Shown piece by piece: positions 55,572-64,000 of a DNA stretch of 64,000 nucleotides. Made by a program: the position numbers and the translations under genes. The DNA is from Actinomyces procaprae (GTDB taxonomy: Bacteria > Actinomycetota > Actinomycetes > Actinomycetales > Actinomycetaceae). The stretch is from contig NZ_CP039292.1 in assembly GCF_004798665.1 (NCBI RefSeq), positions 496,001 to 560,000 on the forward strand, written 5' to 3'. The notes beneath the pieces are model-generated. The model did not search any database, was not told where the DNA came from, and worked only from the letters and a program-made list of their open reading frames with translations. How positions within the stretch are numbered: position 1 is the first letter of the stretch; each line of letters opens with the position of its first letter.

Positions 55572-57482
55572 TCAGGTGGTCAGGACGAGCACGTCGTCGC
55601 CGGCCGCGACCGGCCCGGAGGCGGCCGGGCGCACCGAGGAGTACTGGGCGGTGTTGGTGACGACGACGGGCGTGGTCACCTCGTAGCCGGCGGCCTTGAT
55701 GGCCTCCACGTCGAACTCCACGAGCAGGTCCCCGCGCTTGACCGCGGCGCCCTGCGCCACGTGGGTGGTGAAGTGCTCCCCGTCCAGGGAGACGGTGTCG
55801 AAGCCGATGTGCATGAGCAGCTCGGCGCCCGCAGCCGTGGTCATGCCGACGGCGTGGCCGGTGGGGAACATGACCGTGACGGTGCCGTCGGCGGGGGCCA
55901 CCAGGCGCCCGGAGGCGGGGACGATGGCGATGCCCTCGCCGAGCGCGCCCCCGGAGAACACCGGGTCGGACACCTCCGCCAGTGCGATCGCCTCCCCGTC
56001 CAGGGGCGCGTGAATCTCCTCGTCGACGATGGTCACGTCCTTCTGGTTGCCCAGGTCGTCTGCGCCGTTAGCGGGCGCCGCAGCACCTTCGACGTTGGCG
56101 GCGTCGGCCTGCTCGTCGATGCCCCAGGCCAGGGAGATGACGAAGGCGGTCAGGAAGGCGATGACGACGGCGACGATCGCCCAGATGAGAACGGACAGGT
56201 TGCCGGGCTCCTCGGGGTTGATGTAGGAGGGCAGGGCGAGCAGGCCGGGGGCCACCTGGGCGAAGCGGCCCACACCCATGACGCCCACGACCAGGCCGCC
56301 CACGCCGCCGCCGATCATGGCGGCGATCAGCGGCCGCTTGAAGCGCAGGTTGATGCCGTACAGGGCCGGCTCGGTGATGCCCAGGACGGCGGTGAACCCG
56401 GTGGAGGCGGCCACGGAGCGGGTGTTGACGTCCTTGGCGCGCAGGGCCACCCCCAGGGCGGCGCCGCCCTGGGCGACGTTGGACACGAGCATGCCGGGGC
56501 CGACGAAGGGGTCGCGGTGGGTGGTGGCCAGCAGGTTGATGCCGATGGGAATGATCGCGTAGTGCATGCCCACCATGACCAGCAGCGGAGTGAGCGCGCC
56601 CATGAGCGTGGGCACGAGCCAGGGCGCCACCCCGGAGATCGCGTTCACGCCGGCGGCCAGTCCCTGCCCGGCCCAGTTGCCCAGCGGCGCCAAGACCACG
56701 AATCCGGTCACGCCCACCACCAGCGAGGTGATCAGCGGCGTGGAGACCATGTGGACGGCACTGGGCATGATCCGCTTGGCCAGCGGCTCCACGTAGGACT
56801 GGAGCCAGACCATCAGGAAGATGGGGATGACCGAGGAGGAGTAGGTGCCGGCCTGCACGGGCAGGCCGAACAGGCTCAGGGACGGACCCCCGTCTTGGGC
56901 GGCACCGGCCAGGGACACGAAGGTCGGGTGGATGAGCATGGCCCCCAGGGCGGCGGAGACATACGGGTTGACCTGGAACTTGTGGGCGGCCGACACCCCG
57001 ATCAGCACCGGCAGGAAGTAGAAGGCGGCATCCCCCATGAAGGTGAGGAACTGGTAGCTCATCGACTCGGCGTCGAGCAGGTGGGCGGCCAGCAGGATGG
57101 CGGCGATGGCCTTGAGCATGCCCCCGCCCACGATGGCCGGAATGATGGGGAAGAAGGACCCGGCGATCATGTCCAGGGCACGCGCCAGCAGGTTCTTGTC
57201 CTCCTGCGGGCCCGCCCCGTCGGCGGGTGCGGTCGCGAAGGACGCCTGGGAGTTGATGTCCTGGTAGACGTCGGCGACGCCGGGGCCGATGACCACCTGG
57301 TACTGGCCGCCCTTGGCGACGACGTCGATCACCCCCTTGGTGGTTTTCAGGGCGGCGGTGTCCGCCAGGGACTCGTCCTTGAGAACGAAGCGCAGGCGGG
57401 TGGCGCAGTGGCCGAGGCTGGAGACGTTGTCCTGGCCACCGACCTTCTCCAGAATCGTGGAGGCGAGCTGGGAGTCAGCCAT
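55572..57482 (-). CDS. PTS beta-glucoside permease EIIBCA
   Basis: This 636-residue fused permease has EIIB (1-85) with phospho-Cys26 in LGHCATRLRF, EIIC (about 110-460) with ten or so helices, and EIIA (about 490-636) with phospho-His558 in LLMHIGFDTVSLDG. It imports and phosphorylates beta-glucosides. It is first in an operon with GH1 and lies downstream of the RpiR regulator. Confidence 0.94.
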   Translation of the reverse strand: MADSQLASTILEKVGGQDNVSSLGHCATRLRFVLKDESLADTAALKTTKGVIDVVAKGGQYQVVIGPGVADVYQDINSQASFATAPADGAGPQEDKNLLARALDMIAGSFFPIIPAIVGGGMLKAIAAILLAAHLLDAESMSYQFLTFMGDAAFYFLPVLIGVSAAHKFQVNPYVSAALGAMLIHPTFVSLAGAAQDGGPSLSLFGLPVQAGTYSSSVIPIFLMVWLQSYVEPLAKRIMPSAVHMVSTPLITSLVVGVTGFVVLAPLGNWAGQGLAAGVNAISGVAPWLVPTLMGALTPLLVMVGMHYAIIPIGINLLATTHRDPFVGPGMLVSNVAQGGAALGVALRAKDVNTRSVAASTGFTAVLGITEPALYGINLRFKRPLIAAMIGGGVGGLVVGVMGVGRFAQVAPGLLALPSYINPEEPGNLSVLIWAIVAVVIAFLTAFVISLAWGIDEQADAANVEGAAAPANGADDLGNQKDVTIVDEEIHAPLDGEAIALAEVSDPVFSGGALGEGIAIVPASGRLVAPADGTVTVMFPTGHAVGMTTAAGAELLMHIGFDTVSLDGEHFTTHVAQGAAVKRGDLLVEFDVEAIKAAGYEVTTPVVVTNTAQYSSVRPAASGPVAAGDDVLVLTT

Positions 57483-57741
57483 TGAGAACTCCTTGGTGCG
57501 AGGCGGGAATGCGAGGCGCTCTCAGTTTGCGTTGGTTTTCCGGCTATATGTGGGTCGGGGTCGATTCCTCGAACAGTGTTTCGCCGCGGCGGGATCGAGC
57601 AGACGTCGGCGCTGGAACAGTGTTGCGGCCGTGGGACGGGGAGCCGACGGGGCCGTAACGGCGTCGGCGGGTCAGGGGAGGCGGCGACGGCGGGGTGGGA
57701 GGTGACGACGGCGAGGAGCAGCGGGGGACGCCGTCGTCGGG

Positions 57742-58653
57742 TCAGAGGGTTCCGGCGTCGTCGTCCCGGCGGCTCCAGCGGTCGCGCAGCACCGGGTTGG
57801 TAGAGCCGCGCCGGAACTCATAACCGTGGACGAGCGCAGTGCGGTGACGCAGATTCGCGTCGTGATCCAGGTTGAAGACCGCCGAGTACAGGGAGTCGAG
57901 GAGGAACAGCGTGGACAGGGACATGGCGTAGCCGCCGAGCTTCTCCACCAGGCGCTCGCGGGTGGACACGTGCAGCACCAGGTCGGCCAGATCCGCCAGG
58001 CGGCTGCGGCCGTAGGAGGTGATGGCGATGAGTGCGGCGCCGCGACGGGTGGCCATGGCGACGGCCCGCAGAGTGCCCGCGGTCTCGCCCGAGTAGGAGA
58101 TGGCCAGCGCCAGGTCCTCCTTAGCCAGCGTCGAGGCGGTGTAGAAGCCGCGGTCCGCCAGGGGGTGGACGGTCACCTGCCGGCCGATGCGACTCATCTT
58201 GTCGGCGAAGTCGGCGGCGACGTCGGCCTGCACGCCCTGGGAGAAGACGTGGACGGTGCGGGCGGCGGCAATGCGCGCGGCCGCCGCAGTGAGGACGGCC
58301 GGGTCCAGCAGCCCGGCGGTGTCGTCGATCGTCTCGTGGTAGAGGACGGTGAGCTTCCCGGCGAGGGACGCGTCGTCGTCGGCCGCGGTGAAGGGGTGGT
58401 TGGCGTCGATATCGGTGAAGGCGCTGGACAGGTAGCGCAGTTCATCCAGGTAGGCGTCTCGGAAGTCCGGGTAGCCCTCGAAGCCGAGGCGCTGGCACAG
58501 ACGGACCACGGTGGAGGGGGCGGTGTGCACCTGCCGGGCGATGGCCCGGGCCGATAGTCCGCGGATGGCGGCACCGAGCTGGAGCAGGTGGTCGGCCACG
58601 GCGCTCTCCGCCGCCGAGAACCCGGTTTTGTCCTGCAGATCCTCCCTGATCAT
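57742..58653 (-). CDS. MurR/RpiR-family transcriptional regulator
   Basis: This 303-residue protein has an N-terminal HTH (LSARAIARQVHTAPSTVVRLCQ) and a SIS domain (about 125-260) with RTVHVFSQGVQADVAADFAD and ALAISYSGETAGTLRAV. It senses a sugar phosphate and most likely controls the PTS/GH1 operon 259 bp downstream. Confidence 0.92.
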   Translation of the reverse strand: MIREDLQDKTGFSAAESAVADHLLQLGAAIRGLSARAIARQVHTAPSTVVRLCQRLGFEGYPDFRDAYLDELRYLSSAFTDIDANHPFTAADDDASLAGKLTVLYHETIDDTAGLLDPAVLTAAAARIAAARTVHVFSQGVQADVAADFADKMSRIGRQVTVHPLADRGFYTASTLAKEDLALAISYSGETAGTLRAVAMATRRGAALIAITSYGRSRLADLADLVLHVSTRERLVEKLGGYAMSLSTLFLLDSLYSAVFNLDHDANLRHRTALVHGYEFRRGSTNPVLRDRWSRRDDDAGTL

Positions 58654-58844
58654 TCAGTCATGGTAGCGGGTGGGCGGGGCCGGGGGATGAGTCTCATCGC
58701 GGCCTTGACGGCCCCGTTTGGCCGGGTAGATGGAGGACTGGCCGTCTTCCGGGTGTGGTTCCTGGCATGGCGCGGTGGCCGGCAAGGGATGCTCAGGCAG
58801 CCCCGGCCGGTGGACGGCTGGTGGACGGCTGGTGTGCTTCGGTT

Positions 58845-59038
58845 GACGGTTCGTGGGTTTCGACGACGGTTCATCACTTGGCACCAACGGTTCGCCACTT
58901 GTTGCGACGGTTCGCGGGGTAGACACACGAACCGTCGCAGTTCCTGACGAATCGTCGACCCGAACACACGAACCGTCACCGGAGATGACGAACCGTCAAC
59001 CGGAAGGCACGAACCGTCGTCGTAAGAGACGAACCACC
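58845..59038. repeat. Palindromic array F: GACGGTTCG x4 then inverted x6
   Basis: Direct copies begin at 58845, 58865, 58886 and 58906. Inverted copies CGAACCGTC begin at 58928, 58948, 58969, 58989, 59010 and 59030, some with one or two changes. Spacing alternates 20 and 21 nt, i.e. two helical turns. Spacers of 11-12 nt vary freely. No gene is seen in 58654-59309. Confidence 0.85.
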
Positions 59039-59309
59039 GCGAGACGACCCACCCGGACCGCCACGCGCAAGCAGGAGGACCATGCGCCCAAACCCCACAC
59101 ACTCACACCGATAACCCGCGGTGTCCGGGCGTACGTCCGCGGGGGCCGTAGCAGGGATACGGGCCGACGGCGCCTGCGGCGGGTGCAACAAAGGCCGGAG
59201 ACCTCGCTGTCTCCGGCCCGAATGCGTTGGCCTCGTCCTGCACGTGCAGGGGGCGTGATTGCTCGTGATCGCTACTGACGCGGCGCGTCGGCCGGTCAGG
59301 GGTGAGTGG

Positions 59310-59405
59310 TCACTGCTGCTCGTCGGTGGTCTTCTCGGTGAGGCGGTCGTTGACGGCCTCGGCGATGGCGCGAGCGGTGTTGGCGTCGATGGCGCTGAAG
59401 AACAT
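59310..59405 (-). CDS. 31-residue micro-ORF with strong RBS
   Basis: ATG 59405 is preceded by AAAGGAG at ideal spacing. The peptide starts MFFSAIDANTARAIAEAV, is predicted helical and amphipathic, and ends in a polar DEQQ tail. It has no homologue that I recognise. It could be a small regulatory protein, a peptide precursor or a leader peptide. The 523 bp upstream hold no other clear gene. Confidence 0.5.
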   Translation of the reverse strand: MFFSAIDANTARAIAEAVNDRLTEKTTDEQQ

Positions 59406-59928
59406 GTGTTGCTCCTTTAGAAGAGTTGAATCGGTGTTGTTTGTACCGCCGAGCTGACCCAATCGGATCGCCCGGGCATTCGGGCCATCCGAGCCGGTTA
59501 CCTGCTCGGTGGCTGGTGGCATCACGCTATCAACGCCGGTGGCGCACAAATGCGCCCTGATCGCGGTGACCCGCGCCACCGGCTCCATGATCAGGTGTTG
59601 TGGGGCTTGGAATTTCAACGAAAAACAGCATCGTGTCGGGGTGCTTGCGCGGCCGTGCGCTTCTGCCCGCACCGGGCATTTCGGGGGACCCGGGTCACCC
59701 TGGGGCCGTGGCCGATACTCCGGTGCGAGGCGGTGCGGCGTCGGCCCCGGGACGGCCCCGGAAATGGGGGTGGCGCGGGCCCAGGGCGGTCCGGGACCGG
59801 GCGCGGCGCGGGTCTCGGGCGGCCCCGGCGCCAGGTGCGTCGTCGAACCCCGGGCGGCCCGGGAACGGGTCGTGTCGCCGCGACACGTCGGATCGGAAGC
59901 CCGCCCGGTGCACGCCGTTTGCGCAGGG
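59406..59928. other. 523-bp intergenic region without a recognised gene
   Basis: It lies upstream of the micro-ORF and downstream of the GMC gene. Open frames are Arg/Pro/Gly-rich with no family character. The part near 59420-59560 is less GC-rich and may hold the micro-ORF promoter. Confidence 0.5.
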
Positions 59929-61659
59929 CTAAAGCGTCACGTCCTGGGTGGGGCGGGACAGCTCCCCGGCCGCGTGCGCGCGAGCGATGTAGTCGCAGGC
60001 GCGGGCGGTGACCGCCATGATCGTCAGCGCCGGCCCCTCCGTGGAGCCGGTGGGGAAGGAGGCGGCGTCCGTGACGAACAGGTTGGGAACGTCCCAGGCC
60101 TGGGCGACGCCGTTCAGCACGCTGGTGGCCGGGTCGTGGCCCATGCGGGCCCCGCCCGCCTCATGGATGGAGACCCCCATCATCAGACTCATACGGATCC
60201 CGACCCGGAACATGGCGCGCTGGGCGGGGTTGAAGTCCGGCCACACCTGCTTGGAGTGCACCCCGAAGGTCGAGGCCACGAAGTTGGTCCGGTAGCCGCC
60301 GGCCTGCATCATCTCGGTGACGTCCCGAACCGCGGCGGCGACCATGGTGCGGTCGTTGTCGTCCGGGCGGCACACGATGTGCGCCGCGGGAATGCCCCAC
60401 TTGTCCTTCACTCGCCGCGAGAGGGTCACATGGTTGCCGTACTGGGGCAGCATCTCGCCGCCGGCGCCGAAGCCGAACATGGCGGGGGAGTCCTCCGGCA
60501 CCGGCACCCGCCCGGCCAGCCCCTGGAAGGAGTAGCCGCGCTTGTAGGCCTCGGTCTGGCCGTGCAGGTTCTGGTAGCGGGGGATCAGGAAGCCGCCGGA
60601 GTTGCCGTAGAAGGGATCCTCCTCGCACTGTGAGGAGGGACCGAAGTAGCCGGGGCGACGGGCGTCGTCGCCGAAGCCCAGCGTCATGGACTGCTCCATG
60701 AGGTAGCGCCCCACCAGCCCGTTGGAGTTCGCCAGCCCGCCCGGGTGGCGGCTGGACCCGGAGTTCAGCAGCAGCCGCACCGACTCGATCGCCGAGGCGC
60801 ACAGCATGACCACATCGCCGGTCACCCGGTGCTCGCGCCTGGTGCGGGCATCGATGAAAACAGCGCCGGTGGCCAGGCCGGTGCGGGCATTGGTGGTGAT
60901 GCGGGAGACGACCGCGCCGGTGCGGATGGTCAGGCGGCCGGTCTTGCGGGCCTCGCGGATGCCCGGGGGGACGCGGTCCAGGAAGGGGGCCTGGAAGCGC
61001 CAGGAGATCACATGGCGGTCGGGCCACCGGGATTCAACAACCTGCTTGAACTCCTGCTCCATGTCATTGAGGTGTCCGGGGCCCACATACCTGCCGGCGG
61101 GAGGGTGCTCCACCCCGGGGTCGGCGTCGCCGTAAACGCCGACCAGCTCCTCCACCCGGTCGTAGTAGGGGGCCAGGTCCGCGTACTCGAAGGGCCAGTC
61201 GATGCCGACGCCGTCGAGGCTGGCGGCCTTGAAATCGACGTCGCTCATGCGCTGGAGCACCCGGCCGTAGGCGTGCATGCGCCCGCCCAGCAGCCGGGAG
61301 CGCACCCACAGGTAGGGGGCGTCTAGGGGGTAGGTGTAGGGGTTGGACACGTCGTCGACCAGGAACCGGGAGGAGGAGTCGGAATAGAAGGAACGGCGGG
61401 CCTGGTTGAACTGGCGGCTGCCGAGCATGCGCTTGGCGCGGGTCATAATGTCCATGCCCATCGGCTTGGGCTTGCCGTACACCGGCGGTGTGAAGTCCTC
61501 CTCGGTCAGCTCGCGGCCGGCCTCGAGCAGGAGCACGTCCATGCCGGCGGCGGTCAGCTCGCGCACCGCCGTCGAGCCGGCGGGGCCGGAGCCGATGACG
61601 ATGGCGTCGAAGCGGCGGTCGATGTTGGGGGATGCGTTCTCCTGGTCCAGGTTGCTCAT
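59929..61659 (-). CDS. GMC-type FAD oxidoreductase (CarA-like C-glycoside 3-oxidase candidate)
   Basis: This 576-residue flavoprotein has the FAD-binding motif VIGSGPAGSTAVREL (about 21-35), LLLEAGRELTEEDF, the substrate-domain region SWRFQAPFLDRVPPG, and the C-terminal SIHEAGGARMG with the probable catalytic His plus LFVTDAASFPTG. It groups by motif with pyranose-oxidase/gluconate-dehydrogenase-like enzymes. FAD-dependent CarA enzymes of this family oxidise C3 of C-glycosides ahead of CarBC cleavage. The usual Asn-Pro near the C-terminus reads Gly-Pro (TEGPALTIMA), so the second catalytic residue is unclear. ATG 61659 follows AAAGGAC. Confidence 0.8.
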   Translation of the reverse strand: MSNLDQENASPNIDRRFDAIVIGSGPAGSTAVRELTAAGMDVLLLEAGRELTEEDFTPPVYGKPKPMGMDIMTRAKRMLGSRQFNQARRSFYSDSSSRFLVDDVSNPYTYPLDAPYLWVRSRLLGGRMHAYGRVLQRMSDVDFKAASLDGVGIDWPFEYADLAPYYDRVEELVGVYGDADPGVEHPPAGRYVGPGHLNDMEQEFKQVVESRWPDRHVISWRFQAPFLDRVPPGIREARKTGRLTIRTGAVVSRITTNARTGLATGAVFIDARTRREHRVTGDVVMLCASAIESVRLLLNSGSSRHPGGLANSNGLVGRYLMEQSMTLGFGDDARRPGYFGPSSQCEEDPFYGNSGGFLIPRYQNLHGQTEAYKRGYSFQGLAGRVPVPEDSPAMFGFGAGGEMLPQYGNHVTLSRRVKDKWGIPAAHIVCRPDDNDRTMVAAAVRDVTEMMQAGGYRTNFVASTFGVHSKQVWPDFNPAQRAMFRVGIRMSLMMGVSIHEAGGARMGHDPATSVLNGVAQAWDVPNLFVTDAASFPTGSTEGPALTIMAVTARACDYIARAHAAGELSRPTQDVTL

Positions 61660-61946
61660 GTTGTCCACGTCCTTTGTGGGCCCGGATGGGAGCCCGCGGT
61701 GGCTCCAATCCGGTGCTGGTTGATGCGTGCAGCGCCCGCTCAGCGGGAGTACCGCCCGCGGCGCAGCGCGCCACGGCGCTGCGGGCCGACTGAAGCCACC
61801 GTATGAATCCGCCCCGATGACGGACAATGTCGCGGCCCCGGGCTTTTGCCCCGAGCGGGCGAAAGCCGTTCTCAAGTCGACGAGAATCGGATGAAAGGCC
61901 CGGTAATGTGCGGTTTGCCGTCAGGTACAGGACAAGGAGGTGCCAC

Positions 61947-62612
61947 ATGGACGATCAGGACGCCCGCGCCCGCGCCGGCCTGCTGTTCGACGCCGCCTGG
62001 CCTCCCTACCGCACGCTCAAGGCCCGCGCCCACGACCTGTGCCGCCGCTACAACGCGCTGGACGAGCTGGACCCCGCCCGCGCCGAAATCCTGCCGCAGC
62101 TCTTCGCCGGCCTCGGCCCGGAGGCGTACGTGCGCGGTCCGCTGTACGTCAACTGCGGTTTCCACACGACCATCGGCGCGCGCTTCTTCGCCAACTTCAA
62201 CCTCACCCTGCTCGACGACGTGCCCGTGACCATCGGCGACGACGTTCAGCTCGGCCCCGGCGTCACCATCGTCGCCGGCACCCACCCCCTGATCGCCTCC
62301 GAGCGCCGGCACCTGACCTACCCCGACGGGCACAGCGGCGGCGCCGAGTACGGCGACCCCGTCGTCATTGAGGACCGCGTCTGGCTCGGCGCCAATGTCA
62401 CCGTCATGCCGGGCGTCACCATCGGACACGACGCCGTCGTCGGTGCCGGCAGCCTGGTCACCCACGACGTGCCCGCAGGCTGGCTCGCCTTCGGCACTCC
62501 GGCCCGACCGGTCCGCGAGATCACCGACGCCGACTCCGTGCACAGCCCCACCTCCGCCGTCTATGGGCGCCTGAGCTCGCAGCGCCGCCCGGCCGGAGCC
62601 GACGGGCATTGA
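61947..62612 (+). CDS. Maltose/galactoside O-acetyltransferase (hexapeptide repeat)
   Basis: This 221-residue enzyme has the Mac N-terminal domain (ARAGLLFDAAWPPY, CRRYNALDELDPARAEIL) and a left-handed beta-helix with NCGFHTTIGARFFANFN, GTHPLI (catalytic His) and WLGANVTVMPGVTIGHDAVV. It moves acetyl from acetyl-CoA to sugars, perhaps to detoxify non-metabolised ones. AAGGAGG precedes ATG 61947. It is divergent from the GMC gene. Confidence 0.92.
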   Translation: MDDQDARARAGLLFDAAWPPYRTLKARAHDLCRRYNALDELDPARAEILPQLFAGLGPEAYVRGPLYVNCGFHTTIGARFFANFNLTLLDDVPVTIGDDVQLGPGVTIVAGTHPLIASERRHLTYPDGHSGGAEYGDPVVIEDRVWLGANVTVMPGVTIGHDAVVGAGSLVTHDVPAGWLAFGTPARPVREITDADSVHSPTSAVYGRLSSQRRPAGADGH

Positions 62613-62743
62613 CCGCCGGGACGGTGCGCCTGCCCGGCCCGCCCGGCGTACCGCCCCTCAACGCGCACCACCCCTCCCACCCGGGCGGCTTCGTGCAGTG
62701 CGCAGCTCGGACCTCAAAGCCCGCCGTGAAGAAAGCAGTACCC

Positions 62744-64000
62744 GTGTCCGCACAATCCCCAGTCGCCCCCGGCAAGACCATGCCCAGTCCTTACCGGGTC
62801 GCCGCCGTCGTCATGATCGGCTCATTCATGTCCGTCCTGGACGGCACCATCATCAACGTCGCCATCCCCGCACTGCAACGCCACTTCGCCGCGCCCGACG
62901 GCGTCCTGCCCGCATACTCGACGGTGGCCTGGACCGTGACCGGCTACGCGCTCGCGGTGGCGGCAATCATCCCGCTGACCGACTGGGGCCTGAAGCGCAT
63001 CGGCGCCCGGTGGATGTACATCGGCTCGATCACCCTGTTCACAATCGCCTCCGTGCTGTGCGCCCTCTCCCCGAGCCTCGCCTTCCTGATCGTCATGCGG
63101 GTGGTGCAGGGCCTGTGCGGCGGCTGCATCATGCCCGTGGGCACCACGCTGGTCGCTCGCGCCGCCGGCCCGAACAACCTCGGCCGCATGATGAGCCTGA
63201 TGGGCATCCCCATGTTGATCGCACCCGTGATGGGGCCGATCCTGGGAGGCTGGCTGGTGGAGGCGGCCTCTTGGCAGTGGGTGTTCCTCATCAACCTGCC
63301 CTTCGGGGCGGCGGCCGCCGGGCTTGGGCTGGTCCTGCTCCCGCGCGACGACGAGCGCGGCACCGTCCGCCTGGATGTCCCGGGCGTGGTGCTGATGTCC
63401 CCCGGCCTGGCCCTGACCCTGTGGGGCGTGTCGAATGCGGGCGGCGGCGCGGCCGTCACTGCACCGGTGGTATGGGTGCCGCTGGTGCTGGGCCTGGTGA
63501 TGGTGGCTGCATTCGTGCGCCGGAGCCTGCGCGCCGAGCATCCGCTGCTGGATCTGACCGTCCTGCGCCTTGGCGGATATCGCAATGCCATTGTCCTGGC
63601 GATCTTCTTCCAGGCGGGATTCACCGCGGACCTACTGCTTCTGCCCGCCTACTTCCAGCAGGTGCGTGGTCTGGGCGCCATGGCGGCCGGTTTCTTCATC
63701 GCCCCTACTGGTCTAGGGGCACTCATCTCGATGCCCATCGCCTCCAACCTTGTGGACCGGCTGCCCGCTGGGCGGGTGGTGCCCTTCGGTATGGCGGCCA
63801 TGTTCGCCTCCGTGCTTGCGTTGACTCAGGTTGGAGCGGACACGAGTCTGTGGTGGCTGGGGGTCGTGCTTTCGGTGCAGGGCTTGGGGATCGGCGGCAC
63901 CATGATGCCGGTGTCGACGGCGGCCCTGCAGGCGGTCGACCGCGAGGAGGTCGGCAACGCCACCACGCTGTTCAACATCGGGCAGCAGGTTTTCGGCGCC
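62744..64000 (+). CDS. DHA2-family MFS multidrug exporter (3' truncated by window)
   Basis: The frame runs off the window end (419 codons visible). Helix 1 reads VVMIGSFMSVLDGTIINVAI with the family motif D1 (LDGTIINVAIP), and motif C (PVMGPILGGWL) follows in helix 5. This fits 14-helix EmrB/QacA-type proton antiporters. The start is GTG 62744; an in-frame GTG at 62726 is also possible. Confidence 0.9.
   Translation, partial: MSAQSPVAPGKTMPSPYRVAAVVMIGSFMSVLDGTIINVAIPALQRHFAAPDGVLPAYSTVAWTVTGYALAVAAIIPLTDWGLKRIGARWMYIGSITLFTIASVLCALSPSLAFLIVMRVVQGLCGGCIMPVGTTLVARAAGPNNLGRMMSLMGIPMLIAPVMGPILGGWLVEAASWQWVFLINLPFGAAAAGLGLVLLPRDDERGTVRLDVPGVVLMSPGLALTLWGVSNAGGGAAVTAPVVWVPLVLGLVMVAAFVRRSLRAEHPLLDLTVLRLGGYRNAIVLAIFFQAGFTADLLLLPAYFQQVRGLGAMAAGFFIAPTGLGALISMPIASNLVDRLPAGRVVPFGMAAMFASVLALTQVGADTSLWWLGVVLSVQGLGIGGTMMPVSTAALQAVDREEVGNATTLFNIGQQVFGA

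Noticed and set aside
58845..59038. CRISPR array
   Set aside because: Units are only 9 nt with 11-12-nt spacers, copies invert midway, and no cas genes are present.
59509..60633. A 374-codon plus-strand frame
   Set aside because: It is antisense to the GMC gene, with Gly/Val/Arg-rich composition and no motif.

Overview
The window is 64 kb of high-GC actinobacterial chromosome. Lsr2, CarD, a SenX3-RegX3/PhoU phosphate-signalling block, a DUF6318-type lipoprotein and many GTG starts point to the Actinomycetaceae (Actinomyces-like). The species cannot be named from the sequence alone.

Positions 1-13,000 are mostly housekeeping. They hold the end of a TAP-like hydrolase, an L-asparaginase, tRNA-Thr(CGT), lsr2, gpmA, phoU facing senX3-regX3, carD-ispD, a frameshifted MFS transporter, ohr, a DUF2218 protein and a large membrane protein. 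An internally deleted IS5-type element has truncated a paralogue of that membrane protein.

Positions 13,600-46,200 and 53,000-62,600 form a sugar and plant-glycoside island. Four TIM-barrel sugar isomerase/epimerase-like proteins resemble the alpha subunit of C-glycoside deglycosidases (CarC/DgpC/DfgA type). Three small DUF6379-type proteins resemble the beta subunit. A Gfo/Idh/MocA dehydrogenase (DgpA-like) and a GMC flavin oxidoreductase (CarA-like) could supply the 3-oxo-glycoside that such enzymes cleave. Around them lie two further sugar isomerases, two ROK regulators, a GPH symporter, GH3, GH43, GH35-like and GH106-like hydrolases, an esterase, and a PTS/GH1/RpiR beta-glucoside operon. 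The proposed job is uptake and stripping of decorated plant glycosides, oxidation of the sugar at C3, and cleavage of O- and C-glycosidic bonds. Substrates are inferred, not shown.

Other notable genes are a single-chain polynucleotide kinase-phosphatase-ligase (RNA repair), a heterodimeric ABC exporter with one degenerate ATP site, an orphan Phd antitoxin, and a 31-residue micro-ORF with a strong ribosome binding site.

The intergenic regions carry two unusual repeat systems. One is a 23-nt tandem repeat placed just 3' of genes, always in sense orientation, at four clear loci and one decayed one. The other is a set of five arrays with four unrelated 9-11-nt motifs, all at 19-21-nt spacing, with direct copies followed by inverted copies. 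Gene decay is common: a frameshifted MFS gene, a frameshifted GH106-like gene, a broken AraC gene fused to an acetyltransferase tail, a broken ATPase, a broken PKD protein and two gutted IS5 elements.
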